Positions 52,433 to 62,415 of a stretch of DNA of 64,000 nt are shown here, one piece after another; position 1 is the stretch's first letter, and every line of letters begins with the position of its first letter. Source of the stretch: Belliella baltica DSM 15883 (lineage in GTDB: Bacteria; Bacteroidota; Bacteroidia; Cytophagales; Cyclobacteriaceae); the NCBI RefSeq assembly GCF_000265405.1, contig NC_018010.1:868001-932000 (forward strand), in the 5' to 3' direction. The position numbers were made by a program, and so were the translations under genes. The notes beneath the pieces are model-generated. The model was not told the DNA's origin, made no database searches, and worked only from the letters and a program-made list of their open reading frames with translations.

Positions 52433-52663
52433 ATGAAATTTAGAATTCTTTTACCCGCACTATTCCTATTCTTTTCTGTTTCACATGCACAAGAAATCAA
52501 AATTGATGCAGGACTTGGTTTAGGGACAACTTTCGACAATGGGGTTTTTGGGTTGCACGGAGATTCACAGAGGAGTCATGGAGTTGCGCAGAGTTTTGAT
52601 TTGGGGATTGTACGTGGATTTTTTTTACCACGGATGGACACGGATGAACACAGTGCATTTTAG
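52433..52663 (+). pseudogene. Truncated outer-membrane/secreted protein gene
   Basis: The frame opens like a normal exported protein (MKFRILLPALFLFFSVSHAQ, then EIKIDAGLGLGTTFDNG, similar to the first strand of a barrel). From about 52557 it runs straight into intergenic repeat sequence (CACGGAGATTCACAGAGG..., later GATGGACACGGATGAACACA), which supplies the remaining residues (SQRSHGVAQ, MDTDEHSAF). I read this as the 5' end of a lost gene, not a functional 76-residue protein. Confidence 0.6.
52552..52657. repeat. Dispersed intergenic repeat
   Basis: Contains CACGGAGATTCACAGAGGAG, a GCGCAGAG word and CACGGATGGACACGGATGAA, typical of repeat debris seen between genes in many bacterial genomes. 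A GC-rich hairpin TCCGCC-GT-GGCGGA lies nearby at 52738-52751. Confidence 0.6.
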
Positions 52664-52884
52664 ATTTTAGAATTCAGATTTGGGGATTAGTTGATTTAGT
52701 TATTTGTTCTTGAGCTCTTGGTACTTTCTACAACTTGTCCGCCGTGGCGGATTATACTTTGTACAATACTCCTTCTCTTTAATTTTTTCATTTAATCGAA
52801 ATAATTCCCTATTTTTCGAACTAGTTTAAATTGAAAAAAAACTACTTGTCGTTGATTTTGACTCTTCGACAGAACCGAACCACT

Positions 52885-55815
52885 ATGAAAGTTTCAGCTG
52901 ACCAGCCATTTGAAATTGTTTATTCTCTTTTTAGCCATGAATATTTAGGATTACTTTTTGAGTCCTTTGTAATTCAGTTGGACGAAAAAGGCAGATTGTC
53001 CTTAGCTCATCAGAATATTTCGCATGTCAATGCTTCTGAATTTGCATCAGGATTGGACGAAACAGACTATCAGTTGATCAAAATGATGGATGAAATGCAG
53101 CAGGATTCCATCACCAAAAAGCTCAATACCAAGAAGTTGAAGCCAAAAGAATATCTTCGTAAAATTTACGATGAAAAGACAGGGAACAAGGCTTCACAGG
53201 AAATGATTGAGATCAAGCTGGAAGGTTTGAGATCAAGAATCCTTGAGAAAATGAAGGGTAAGCGACTTTTTGAAATGGCCAATGATGGAAATCCTATTTG
53301 GAGGGAAATTTTCATCATGGAGGAGCCTGCTTCTGTACTTTTTCACTTTAGAAGAAATGAGGAGAACACCCATTACTTTCCCACAATCAAATATCAAGGA
53401 GAAAGGCTTGAGTGGCAGTATCGGAATGCCTATCTAATCTGTAATCAGCCAGCTTGGCTTGTAGTAGATAATCATCTTTATCATTTTGCAAAAGGTGAAG
53501 ATGGTAAGAAGTTGATGCCTTTTTTGAACAAAAAATTTATTGTAATCCCCAAAAAAGTAGAGCAGCAATACTATCAGAAGTTTGTCACCCAACTCGTGGC
53601 GTCTTTTGATGTCTATGCGAAGGGCTTTGATATCAAGGTGGAGCGGAGTCAACCTGAACCTGTATTGAGTTTAAGTGACCTGCCGGGCGCACCAAAAGCA
53701 GATTTATTTGGAAACAAATCCTCAGACCTTGAAGAAGAAAAAATTGTCTTTGATCTCAAGTTCCAATATGGCAATTATGCCTTTCGCTCAGAGGAGAGTG
53801 CTTCTAATAATATTGAATTGGAGCAAGAAGGAGACAATTATACTTTCCACAAGGTCATCCGTGATGTAGTGAAGGAGAAATCTTACGGAGATTATCTGAA
53901 AAACTTAGGTCTTCCCGTGAAATCTTCTCGCTTCGCTTTGGAGAAATCAAAAGCATTTGGCTGGATCAATACCCATAAAGAAAGCCTTGAAGAAATGGGG
54001 ATCAAAATCCAACAATCTGCCACATTTAAGGGCAAGCGTTATTTCATTGGTCATGCACAGATTTCTGTTGAAGTCAATGAAAATATAGATTGGTTTGATG
54101 TGAATGCTTTGATAAAATTTGGGACCTACAAAATTCCTTTTGCCAAAATTAGAAAGCTTTTGTTGCAAGGAAAATCTGAGTTTGAGTTACCCAATGGAGA
54201 GATTGCGGTAATCCCTGATTCTTGGTTTGTGAATTATTCGGAGATTTTTGCATTCCTTGAAGACAATGAAAATGCGGAGGAAAAAACCTTGATGTTGAAA
54301 AAGCATCATATTGCCTTAGCACAGGAGCTTCAAAACAACAACTTGGTACAATTGACGATGAGTAGGAAGTTGGAAAAACTGCGTGATTTTTCTCAAATTG
54401 AGGATTATGAGCTACCAGAAACTTTCAAGGGAACCCTCAGACCTTATCAAAAAGCTGGATACAATTGGTTGAGATTTCTCAACGAATATAGATTTGGTGG
54501 CTGCCTGGCAGATGACATGGGTTTGGGAAAAACTGTTCAGACCTTAGCGCTTTTAGCCCATGAAAAGAAAGTCTCAGAAGGAGCTACTTCTCTTTTGGTG
54601 ATGCCTACATCTTTGATTTACAACTGGGAATTGGAAGCTAAGAAATTTACCCCTGGATTAAAGATATTAACATACACAGGCACTCAGCGCATCAAGGACA
54701 ACACCCGATTTGCGAATTATGATTTGGTTTTGACTTCTTATGGGATTATCAGATTGGACTTGGACTTATTGAAGAACTTTTACTTCAACTATATCATCCT
54801 AGATGAATCTCAAGCAATCAAAAATCCGGGAAGTATCATTGCAAAATCAGTTGGAGAGTTGAATTGTAGACATAAGTTGATTCTTACAGGTACGCCTGTA
54901 GAGAATGGCACGATGGATCTTTGGTCGCAGATGAACTTCATCAATTCAGGGCTTTTGGGCAACCAAAGTATGTTTAAAAAGCAATTTTTGCAGCCCATTG
55001 AGAAGAAGAATGATATGGATAAGGCCGCCAAGCTCCATGCGATGATCAAGCCTTTTATCATGCGAAGGTTGAAAACTCAGGTGGCCACAGACTTACCAGA
55101 GAAAGTAATCAATGTCAAATACTCTTCCATGACTGAAGATCAGGAGAGAGCTTACGAGGAAGTGAAAAGTTACTACCGAGAGAAGATTGTTTCTGAGCTT
55201 TCCAGTCCCGGTGCGAAAAATCAGCAGTTTACTTTACTTAGGGGTTTGACACAATTAAGACAGATTGCCAATCACCCTAAATTGACCAACAAGGAATATG
55301 AAGGCGATTCAGGAAAGCTTGATGATGTGATTCATATGCTCAAATCCACGGCGAGTGAGGGGCACAAGGTTTTGGTTTTTAGCCAATTTGTGAGGCATTT
55401 GGCTATTGTGAAGGCTTATTTGGACGAGCATCAGATCAAATATGCGTATCTCGATGGCTCTACGAAAGACAGGCAAGCACAAGTCACTTCTTTCCAAGGA
55501 GATGATTCTGTTAAGATATTTTTGATTTCCCTGAAGGCGGGAGGTGTCGGTTTGAACTTGACCAAGGCGGAGTATGTATTCCTTCTCGATCCATGGTGGA
55601 ATCCTGCTGTGGAGGCACAAGCCATCGATAGGGCACATAGAATCGGACAAGAAAATAAGGTGATGATTTATAAATTTATCACAAGAAATACGGTAGAAGA
55701 AAAAATCATGGCTTTGCAGGAACGTAAGATGGCACTTGCTGGAGAACTGATTAGCACTGAAGAAAGCTTTATGAAAAGCTTGAGTAAGGATGATATTGAG
55801 GCTTTGTTGGAGTAA
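52885..55815 (+). CDS. SNF2-family DEAD/DEAH helicase
   Basis: A 976-residue Swi2/Snf2-type ATPase from the ATG at 52885; a TTG 18 codons earlier is a weak alternative. The first 500 residues form the SNF2-associated N-region of bacterial members. Motif I DDMGLGKT is at 543-550, motif II DESQ at 640-643, then LTGTPVENG, FSQFVRHL, the GGVGLNLTKA region and DRAHRIGQ (motif VI). Such proteins translocate on DNA to remodel protein-DNA complexes such as RNA polymerase. It lies just outside the accessory island and is a common chromosomal gene, so I do not count it as part of a defence system. Confidence 0.93.
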   Translation: MKVSADQPFEIVYSLFSHEYLGLLFESFVIQLDEKGRLSLAHQNISHVNASEFASGLDETDYQLIKMMDEMQQDSITKKLNTKKLKPKEYLRKIYDEKTGNKASQEMIEIKLEGLRSRILEKMKGKRLFEMANDGNPIWREIFIMEEPASVLFHFRRNEENTHYFPTIKYQGERLEWQYRNAYLICNQPAWLVVDNHLYHFAKGEDGKKLMPFLNKKFIVIPKKVEQQYYQKFVTQLVASFDVYAKGFDIKVERSQPEPVLSLSDLPGAPKADLFGNKSSDLEEEKIVFDLKFQYGNYAFRSEESASNNIELEQEGDNYTFHKVIRDVVKEKSYGDYLKNLGLPVKSSRFALEKSKAFGWINTHKESLEEMGIKIQQSATFKGKRYFIGHAQISVEVNENIDWFDVNALIKFGTYKIPFAKIRKLLLQGKSEFELPNGEIAVIPDSWFVNYSEIFAFLEDNENAEEKTLMLKKHHIALAQELQNNNLVQLTMSRKLEKLRDFSQIEDYELPETFKGTLRPYQKAGYNWLRFLNEYRFGGCLADDMGLGKTVQTLALLAHEKKVSEGATSLLVMPTSLIYNWELEAKKFTPGLKILTYTGTQRIKDNTRFANYDLVLTSYGIIRLDLDLLKNFYFNYIILDESQAIKNPGSIIAKSVGELNCRHKLILTGTPVENGTMDLWSQMNFINSGLLGNQSMFKKQFLQPIEKKNDMDKAAKLHAMIKPFIMRRLKTQVATDLPEKVINVKYSSMTEDQERAYEEVKSYYREKIVSELSSPGAKNQQFTLLRGLTQLRQIANHPKLTNKEYEGDSGKLDDVIHMLKSTASEGHKVLVFSQFVRHLAIVKAYLDEHQIKYAYLDGSTKDRQAQVTSFQGDDSVKIFLISLKAGGVGLNLTKAEYVFLLDPWWNPAVEAQAIDRAHRIGQENKVMIYKFITRNTVEEKIMALQERKMALAGELISTEESFMKSLSKDDIEALLE

Positions 55816-55952
55816 AGGAATTAGTCGATTAAGTGATTAGGTAACTGAGTGATTAGTTTACTCAACTCACTGAAAACTTAATTAGCTAATTGTACGAAGT
55901 ACAAAGAGGGGGCAATAGATCTAGTTCCTTATCAACCGAATAACTTAATTAA

Positions 55953-56933
55953 CTATTCCCCTATCTCTACAATTGCCTTACCAATTACCTTTCTGTCAAG
56001 CATGTCTTGAAGGGCTTGGGGGGCATCTTGCAAAGAGTAAGTTTGATGAATGTGCTGGGAGATTTGGCCTTTTTGAATCATGTTGACTAGTTCCAGAATG
56101 TTTTGCTGGTTTTTTTGAGGTTCTTCGGAAGAAAACCTTCCCCAAAATACACCCATCACCGAACAACCTTTGAGTAAAGTCAAGTTAAATGGCAGTTTTG
56201 GAATTTCGCCTGCTGCAAATCCCACTACAAGATATCTCCCTTTCCATGCCATGCCCCGAAGTGCTGGTTCGGCATATTTCCCTCCTACTACATCCAAAAT
56301 CACATCTACACCTTTGTCCTTTGTCAGTTCTTTAATTCGCTCTTTGAGGTTCTCAGTTTCATAATTGATTACTTGCTCAGCGCCGTGTTCCTTGCAGATT
56401 TCAAGTTTTTCGGTGGTTGAAGCTGCGGCAATGACTTTTGCCCCCATAACTTTTCCCAAGGCTACAGCAGCTAACCCAACGCCTCCCGAAGCACCAAGAA
56501 CAAGCAAAGTCTCTCCGTGTTTGATTTCTGCTCGATCTTTCAAGGCATGATAGGCAGTGCCGAATGTATAGAGCGTAGATGCTGCAGTGATAAAATCCAT
56601 TTGTGGTGGAATGGGAAAAACCCGGTTAGCTTGCACTTTTACTTTTTCTGCAAAACCTCCCCAGCCACAAAGCGCCAAAACCCTTTGTCCTACTTTGAGG
56701 TTTTTGACTTCAGGACTGACTTGCTCTACAATTCCCGATACTTCTCCACCAGGGGAAAAGGGAAGTTCTGGCTTGAACTGATATTTATCCTGAATGATTA
56801 AGACATCGGGGAAGTTGACCGCACAGGCAGCCACTTGAATCAGCACCTCTCCTTTGCCCAAAACTGGCTCGGGAATATCCGTATAAATCAGGGAGTCAGG
56901 TAATCCGTGTTGTTGACAAAGTATAGCTCTCAT
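55953..56933 (-). CDS. Zn-independent quinone oxidoreductase (MDR family)
   Basis: A 326-residue medium-chain dehydrogenase/reductase of the NADPH:quinone oxidoreductase branch. The GroES-like N-domain holds EPVLGKGEVLIQVAACAVNFPDVLI, and the Rossmann motif is VLGASGGVGLAAVALG around residue 147. The catalytic-zinc Cys and the structural-zinc cysteines of alcohol dehydrogenases are missing. It reduces quinones or acyl-CoA-type enones with NADPH; the substrate is unknown. Single-gene unit. Confidence 0.9.
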   Translation of the reverse strand: MRAILCQQHGLPDSLIYTDIPEPVLGKGEVLIQVAACAVNFPDVLIIQDKYQFKPELPFSPGGEVSGIVEQVSPEVKNLKVGQRVLALCGWGGFAEKVKVQANRVFPIPPQMDFITAASTLYTFGTAYHALKDRAEIKHGETLLVLGASGGVGLAAVALGKVMGAKVIAAASTTEKLEICKEHGAEQVINYETENLKERIKELTKDKGVDVILDVVGGKYAEPALRGMAWKGRYLVVGFAAGEIPKLPFNLTLLKGCSVMGVFWGRFSSEEPQKNQQNILELVNMIQKGQISQHIHQTYSLQDAPQALQDMLDRKVIGKAIVEIGE

Positions 56934-57095
56934 AGATAAAAGTTTTCTCTAAAATAGGCAATTGATGATATAAAACGTAATTTTGCCCACGCAAATCGCT
57001 TTCAAAAGCCTTGAACTTTGCAAGATTTTAAATTCATAATATTTCCATACATCGGTTGAATTCAATCAGATGTGGAAAATAATCCAAACCCAAGT

Positions 57096-58484
57096 ATGTC
57101 AGTAAAAAAATATATTCAGGACAATCAGGAAAAATTCCTTAATGAACTTTTAGATCTACTTAGAATTCCATCTGTCAGTGCAGACCCTAAATTCAAGGGA
57201 GATGTTTTTGCAGCAGCGGAATTTGTTAGAGAGAGTTTAGAAAAAGCAGGTGCTGACCAAGTAGAACTTTGTCAGACAGCAGGCTACCCGATCGTCTATG
57301 GAGAAAAGATAATTGATCCATCGCTTCCAACGGTGTTGGTATATGGTCACTATGATGTGCAGCCTGCGGATCCTTATGAATTGTGGGACTCGCCGCCATT
57401 TGAGCCAGTAATCAAAAAAACAGCTAGACATCCCGAGGGCGCTATTTTTGCTCGTGGTTCGGCAGATGACAAGGGGCAGTTTTATATGCATGTAAAAGCA
57501 TTCGAAGCGATGATGGCCAACAATGACCTGCCTTGCAACATCAAATTTATGATAGAGGGCGAAGAGGAAGTTGGATCTGAGCATCTGGATATTTTTGTCA
57601 AAGAAAATAAAGAAAAATTGAAAGCAGATGTGGTATTGGTTTCTGATACACACATGATTTCCTTGGAGAATCCTTCGGTAACCGTTGGTCTTCGTGGTTT
57701 ATCTTACATGCAAGTGGAGGTGACTGGTCCAAATAGAGATTTGCACTCAGGAACGTATGGAGGAGCAGTTGCCAATCCAATCAATATCCTTTGTAAGATG
57801 ATCGCATCTCTTCAGGATGAAAATAATCATATTACCATTCCGGGTTTTTATGATAAAGTTGAGGAATATTCAGCTGCTTACAGACAAGCGTTGAATGATG
57901 CTCCATTTGATCTGGAAGCTTACAAAAAAGAATTGGACATCAATGATGTGTATGGAGAAGCAGGATATTCTACGATTGAGAGAGTTGGGATTCGACCGAC
58001 TTTGGATGTGAATGGAATTTGGGGAGGCTACACAGGAGAAGGTGCCAAAACGGTTCTTCCTTCCAAGGCTTATGCAAAGATTTCCATGCGTTTGGTGCCC
58101 AACCAAGACCATAAGGAAATCTCAAAACTATTTGAAGCCCACTTCAAATCCATTGCTCCAGATTCTGTAAAAGTGAAAGTTACCCCGCATCATGGTGGTC
58201 AAGCAGCTGTTGTGTCAACAGACACTCCGGGTTACAGAGCGGCAGATTTAGCCATTCAGGAAGCTTTTGGCAAAAAAGCGATCCCAACCCGAGAGGGAGG
58301 TTCTATTCCAATTTGTTCACTTTTCCAACAAGAACTTGGCTTAGATCCAATTTTGCTTGGTTTTGGATTGGATACAGATGCATTGCATTCTCCAAACGAG
58401 CATTATGGAGTGAAAAATTACTACATGGGAATAGAAACAATCGCTTTGTTCTTCAAATATTTCAAAGAGCAAGCGGGTAAATAA
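57096..58484 (+). CDS. M20-family dipeptidase
   Basis: A 462-residue metallopeptidase. I chose the ATG at 57096 (MSVKKYIQDNQ), although a GTG eight codons upstream is possible. Zinc-ligand motifs are VYGHYDVQP, ARGSADDKGQ, EGEEEVGSEH, SDTHM and the C-terminal HSPNEH; a lid domain lies in the middle. The sequence matches the CNDP/PepV-like M20 branch, which cuts small dipeptides in the cytoplasm. A hairpin terminator follows. Confidence 0.93.
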   Translation: MSVKKYIQDNQEKFLNELLDLLRIPSVSADPKFKGDVFAAAEFVRESLEKAGADQVELCQTAGYPIVYGEKIIDPSLPTVLVYGHYDVQPADPYELWDSPPFEPVIKKTARHPEGAIFARGSADDKGQFYMHVKAFEAMMANNDLPCNIKFMIEGEEEVGSEHLDIFVKENKEKLKADVVLVSDTHMISLENPSVTVGLRGLSYMQVEVTGPNRDLHSGTYGGAVANPINILCKMIASLQDENNHITIPGFYDKVEEYSAAYRQALNDAPFDLEAYKKELDINDVYGEAGYSTIERVGIRPTLDVNGIWGGYTGEGAKTVLPSKAYAKISMRLVPNQDHKEISKLFEAHFKSIAPDSVKVKVTPHHGGQAAVVSTDTPGYRAADLAIQEAFGKKAIPTREGGSIPICSLFQQELGLDPILLGFGLDTDALHSPNEHYGVKNYYMGIETIALFFKYFKEQAGK

Positions 58485-58494
58485 ATTGCTTTCA

Positions 58495-58537
58495 GAAAAA
58501 CTCCAAACTGCATATTTCGCTGAGTTTGGAGTTTTTC
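58495..58537 (+). terminator. Rho-independent terminator after the dipeptidase gene
   Basis: Perfect 15-bp arms GAAAAACTCCAAACT (58495-58509) and AGTTTGGAGTTTTTC (58523-58537) with a 13-nt loop. It lies between the dipeptidase and dsbD, and it is why the dsbD start is placed at 58627, not at an upstream in-frame codon within the hairpin. Confidence 0.9.
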
Positions 58538-58626
58538 TTTTGTCTATTTCTTATCGAACACTTATCACTGAACTTTCTTGGTTCAATTATCCTTTTAAAA
58601 ATCAGTTTAGCATCCATACACATACC

Positions 58627-60705
58627 ATGTCAAGACTAATTAAATCTTCACTGATTCTTTCTCTTTTTTTACTTCTTACAAGTACTGCTATAGCTCAAAT
58701 GATTGCTCCTCCCAGGTGGACAATTCAGCTGTCCGAGAAGGAACCCCAAGTTGGTGATGAAGTAAAGTTGATCTTCAAAGCACAGATTCCAAGAGATTGG
58801 TACATCTATTCCAATGATTTTGATCCAGACTTGGGTCCTATGTTAACTGAGTTGGAGCTTGATGAAAAAAATTCAAGTGGTTTTAGCTTAGTTGGCAAAC
58901 TAAAAGCCATCAACCCTAAGAAGAAATTTGATGAAATATGGGAAGGTGATGTGACCTATTTTGAAGGAACGGGAAGTTTTGAGCAAACAATCAAGATAAC
59001 GGGGGAGAACATCAATATTGATGGATTTTTGGGATATCAAATGTGTACAGATGTCACTGGTCAATGTGTGCCATTTGAAGAGGATTTTGTGATCAAGGCA
59101 AAAGCTATTGCTGTGGTAAATCCTGGGATAGTAGCTGTAACAGCTGATTCTACAGAGGCGGAAATTGAAGAAAATATTGTAGCAGATTCGCTTGATCAGA
59201 AAGTGGTTGTACCAAAGGAATCCGCTTCAGAAGAAAGAACATATATTGATTTAGAGGCAGATGGTGAGCAGGAGAGTTTGATTGGTTTTATGATTTTGGC
59301 ATTTTTAGCAGGGTTAGCAGCTTTGTTGACGCCTTGTGTATTTCCGATGATTCCGATGACAGTAACTTTCTTTACTGGAAGATCTAAAACTAGAGCTTCG
59401 GGAATAAGAAATGCTTTTATTTATGGATTTTCGATTATCGCGATTTACACCATTGCGGGGACGGCTGTTGCTGCTATTCAAGGGCCTGAGTTTGCCAATT
59501 GGTTATCCACCCATTGGGTTCCCAATGTCTTTTTCTTCTTGGTTTTCATCTTCTTTGCATTTGCCTTTTTGGGTATGTTTGAGTTGACCCTTCCCAGCAG
59601 TTTTGTCAACAAAATGGATGAAAAAGCCGATAAAGGCGGGATGACAGGAATATTCTTCATGGCTTTCACCTTGGTTTTGGTATCATTTTCATGTACCGGT
59701 CCGATTGTAGGATCTATTTTGATTAGTTCTGCGGGTGGAGCTTTGCTGAAACCAATTTTGGGTATGTTTGCCTTTTCATTGGCTTTTGCTATTCCGTTTA
59801 CGCTATTTGCGGTTTTTCCACATTGGTTGAACTCCCTTCCAAAATCAGGTGGATGGTTGAATTCTGTGAAGGTGGTTTTGGGTTTCCTAGAATTGGCTTT
59901 GGCATTCAAATTCCTTTCTGTAGCCGATCAGGTATATCATTGGGGCTTATTGGATAGAGATGTTTACATTGCCATTTGGGTTGTTATTTTTGCTTTGTTG
60001 GGCTTTTATCTCTTGGGAAAAATCCGAACCAAGCACGATTCCCCGGTGGAAACTATAGGAGTGCCAAGGTTGATGTTGGCGATTTCTACATTTGTATTTG
60101 TGGTCTATTTGATCCCTGGACTTTGGGGAGCGCCATTGAAAGCCCTAAGCGGATACCTTCCTCCTATGGCTACACATGATTTTAATATCATGGAAAATAG
60201 AAGTTCAGGCATCTCAAAAGCAAATCAACTCGATGAAGTCCCTAAGTATGCTGACCTCTTACATTTTCCTCCGGGAGTTCAAGGCTACTTTGATTATGAC
60301 CAAGCATTAGCGGTGGCTAAGCGAACAGGAAAACCCTTGTTTATAGACTTTACAGGTCATGGTTGTGTGAATTGTAGAGAAATGGAAGCTCGCGTTTGGT
60401 CTGATCCTCAGGTGATGCAGCGATTGAATGAAGATTTTGTCTTGGTGGCTTTGTATATCGATGAAAGATTCGAGTTGCCCGAATCAGAATGGTATGTATC
60501 CGAGTACGATGGCAAAGAGAAAAAAACCATTGGCAAGCAAAATGCGGACTTTCAGATTACCAGATTTAATAATAATGCACAGCCTTATTATGTGATTTTG
60601 GATCATCAGGAGGAATTGCTTGTCCGACCAAAAGCTTATGACACAAGTATCCCTAATTTCATCGATTTCCTAGACACCGCAAAGGAAGAATTTACAAGAA
60701 GGTAG
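58627..60705 (+). CDS. dsbD: Thiol:disulfide interchange protein DsbD
   Basis: A 692-residue inner-membrane protein from the ATG at 58627, which starts the signal peptide (LFLLLTSTAIAQ). The periplasmic alpha-domain has the cysteine pair C140/C147 (QMCTDVTGQCVPF). The eight-helix core has its redox Cys at C237 (TPCVFPMIP) and C356 (FSCTGP). The C-terminal thioredoxin-like domain has C580-V-N-C583. It passes electrons from cytoplasmic thioredoxin to periplasmic oxidised proteins. All six redox cysteines are present. Confidence 0.95.
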   Translation: MSRLIKSSLILSLFLLLTSTAIAQMIAPPRWTIQLSEKEPQVGDEVKLIFKAQIPRDWYIYSNDFDPDLGPMLTELELDEKNSSGFSLVGKLKAINPKKKFDEIWEGDVTYFEGTGSFEQTIKITGENINIDGFLGYQMCTDVTGQCVPFEEDFVIKAKAIAVVNPGIVAVTADSTEAEIEENIVADSLDQKVVVPKESASEERTYIDLEADGEQESLIGFMILAFLAGLAALLTPCVFPMIPMTVTFFTGRSKTRASGIRNAFIYGFSIIAIYTIAGTAVAAIQGPEFANWLSTHWVPNVFFFLVFIFFAFAFLGMFELTLPSSFVNKMDEKADKGGMTGIFFMAFTLVLVSFSCTGPIVGSILISSAGGALLKPILGMFAFSLAFAIPFTLFAVFPHWLNSLPKSGGWLNSVKVVLGFLELALAFKFLSVADQVYHWGLLDRDVYIAIWVVIFALLGFYLLGKIRTKHDSPVETIGVPRLMLAISTFVFVVYLIPGLWGAPLKALSGYLPPMATHDFNIMENRSSGISKANQLDEVPKYADLLHFPPGVQGYFDYDQALAVAKRTGKPLFIDFTGHGCVNCREMEARVWSDPQVMQRLNEDFVLVALYIDERFELPESEWYVSEYDGKEKKTIGKQNADFQITRFNNNAQPYYVILDHQEELLVRPKAYDTSIPNFIDFLDTAKEEFTRR

Positions 60706-60717
60706 GAGGAATTATTT

Positions 60718-60942
60718 AACCACAGATAAACACAAAAGACACGGTTTTTTTGAATTGCTTTTATGCGTGGAAAATTTCCTCTTATCATCTGCGATAAAAT
60801 TTTATTAGCCACAAAGGAACGCGGAGGATAACAAAGAAGAATTGTATTTATCCGTGGTAAAACTCTCCTTTGCACATCATGGTGAGCCTCTGCAGTTAAT
60901 CTTTCCTACTTAGAAATCCTGCGCCTTTGCGCCTCTGCGTGA
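60718..60942. repeat. Dispersed intergenic repeat region
   Basis: The 245-bp spacer is made of repeat words: AACCACAGATAAACACAAAA, AGCCACAAAGGAACGCGGAG, ATTTATCCGTGGTAAAACT and GCGCCTTTGCGCCTCTGCGTGAAA. They resemble the repeats near 52.2-52.7 kb. No gene or clear terminator is visible. Confidence 0.6.
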
Positions 60943-60950
60943 AACTAAAA

Positions 60951-62315
60951 TTAATCTTCTGGAATCAAGACTTGGTCTATTCCGTGGAGGACACCATTTT
61001 GGCCATGAATATTCAAGAAATCTGAAATTAGGCCAGATTCATTGATGTTAAGCTGAGCTAAATTTACGTTTAACGTCTGTCCACTGAGTGTTGTAGGTAG
61101 CGTAGCATCTTCCCTTAAGTCTTGAGAGAAAAGCCTCTGTGGAGACAAATGATATTGCAGGATTCTTTCTAGTGTTTCCGCAGGTATTTCCTCAATTCCC
61201 GTCACGCGCAGATCAATAAATAAAGCTTCAAAAGCCTCATCTGTTGGAGCGAAAAGTGTCACATTATCCTCAAAACCTCGATTCAAACTCGCTGCTAATC
61301 CAGATTTTTCCAAAGCAGCATACAAATACGTGAATTGTGGAGATTCGGCTGTTGCAAATTCTAAAATCAATTCTGACAAAGACTGCTGAGGAGAAGAGAT
61401 GACATAATCAATGACATGCACTATTCCGTTATCAGCATTAAGATTGGTGGAAGTAACTCTCGTATTTCCATTGATCCATATCGCTCCATTTGGGGCAAGA
61501 CTGATAAAAATAGGCTCTTCTGAAGCAGAAAGATATGCTCCTGCTTCAATTCCCGATGCAGGAAGCACACCCTCCAAAAGATGAATTTTGAGTAGATCTT
61601 CTAAATTGGGAAATGCTGAAAATTCTGAGGCTGTCAAGTCATTGTCATTGAGGAATCTTGTAAAAGCAGCGTTGGTAGGTACAAAAAATGTAAATGGCCC
61701 TCCGATAGCTAATTCTTCATCTATTTCGGCTGTTAAAACCGCATTTAGCATGGTTGTGAAACCATTGTTTTCTATTACATCTAAAATAGAATTGGATGGA
61801 GGAAAAAGAACCCTATCAATTTCATGAATCATTCCATTCCTTGCTTCAATATTACTTGTAATAACCTGTATAGAGTCATTTAAAACAATATTTCCACCTG
61901 TTCGGCTAATATTTAGAACTGCATTTTCCAAAAATGTATCTACCTCACCTGATGCAATTTGACTAGATAGAACTCTTCCGGGAATAACATGATATACAAG
62001 TAAGGCAGCAAGATTCTCTCTTGGAATACTTTGAATTGACGAAGCTCCTAAAAACTGTAAAGCTTCGAGAAAGGCTTCATCATTGGGTACAAAAATGGTG
62101 AAAGGTCCTTGGTCAGAAAGGGCTTGTCTCAAACCTGAATGATCAATCGCTTGGACAAACAAAGATAAATTTTCTCTTTCAGCTGCAGTTTCGATTAGTA
62201 GTTGTTCATTGCTTGGAGGAAGATCATGTACATCGTTGCAAGCTAAGAACGCAACTGGAAAAATCAATATCAGAAATATATTTTTGAAAAAAGAAGCGGG
62301 TTGGAATTTCATCAT
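60951..62315 (-). CDS. Three-FAS1 surface lipoprotein
   Basis: A 454-residue lipoprotein (AFLACNDVHDLPP lipobox) with three FAS1 domains at about 40-170, 175-310 and 320-454. Each has the H1-type box (GPFTIFVPNDEAF, GPFTFFVPTNAAF, VTLFAPTDEAF) and an H2-type end (MIHEIDRVLFP, IVHVIDYVI, VLHGIDQVLIPE). FAS1 arrays act in adhesion. The gene is followed, on the same strand upstream, by a related two-FAS1 gene, suggesting duplication within the pair. Confidence 0.93.
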   Translation of the reverse strand: MMKFQPASFFKNIFLILIFPVAFLACNDVHDLPPSNEQLLIETAAERENLSLFVQAIDHSGLRQALSDQGPFTIFVPNDEAFLEALQFLGASSIQSIPRENLAALLVYHVIPGRVLSSQIASGEVDTFLENAVLNISRTGGNIVLNDSIQVITSNIEARNGMIHEIDRVLFPPSNSILDVIENNGFTTMLNAVLTAEIDEELAIGGPFTFFVPTNAAFTRFLNDNDLTASEFSAFPNLEDLLKIHLLEGVLPASGIEAGAYLSASEEPIFISLAPNGAIWINGNTRVTSTNLNADNGIVHVIDYVISSPQQSLSELILEFATAESPQFTYLYAALEKSGLAASLNRGFEDNVTLFAPTDEAFEALFIDLRVTGIEEIPAETLERILQYHLSPQRLFSQDLREDATLPTTLSGQTLNVNLAQLNINESGLISDFLNIHGQNGVLHGIDQVLIPED

Positions 62316-62415
62316 GACTCAAATAAACGAACTTTTGAACTTGCTGCAGTATTTATACCAAAGTTACCAAGTAATAGTTTTCAATTAGAAATTATTGAGC
62401 ATAAAAAAACTCAAA

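Noticed and set aside
52885..55815. SNF2 helicase as part of a defence system
   Set aside because: It sits outside the island, has the form of the common chromosomal SNF2 proteins, and has no partner gene in an operon with it.
59478..59909. 143-codon antisense frame within dsbD
   Set aside because: It is a shadow of the hydrophobic dsbD core; its Lys/Asn/Pro-rich translation is typical of such antisense frames.
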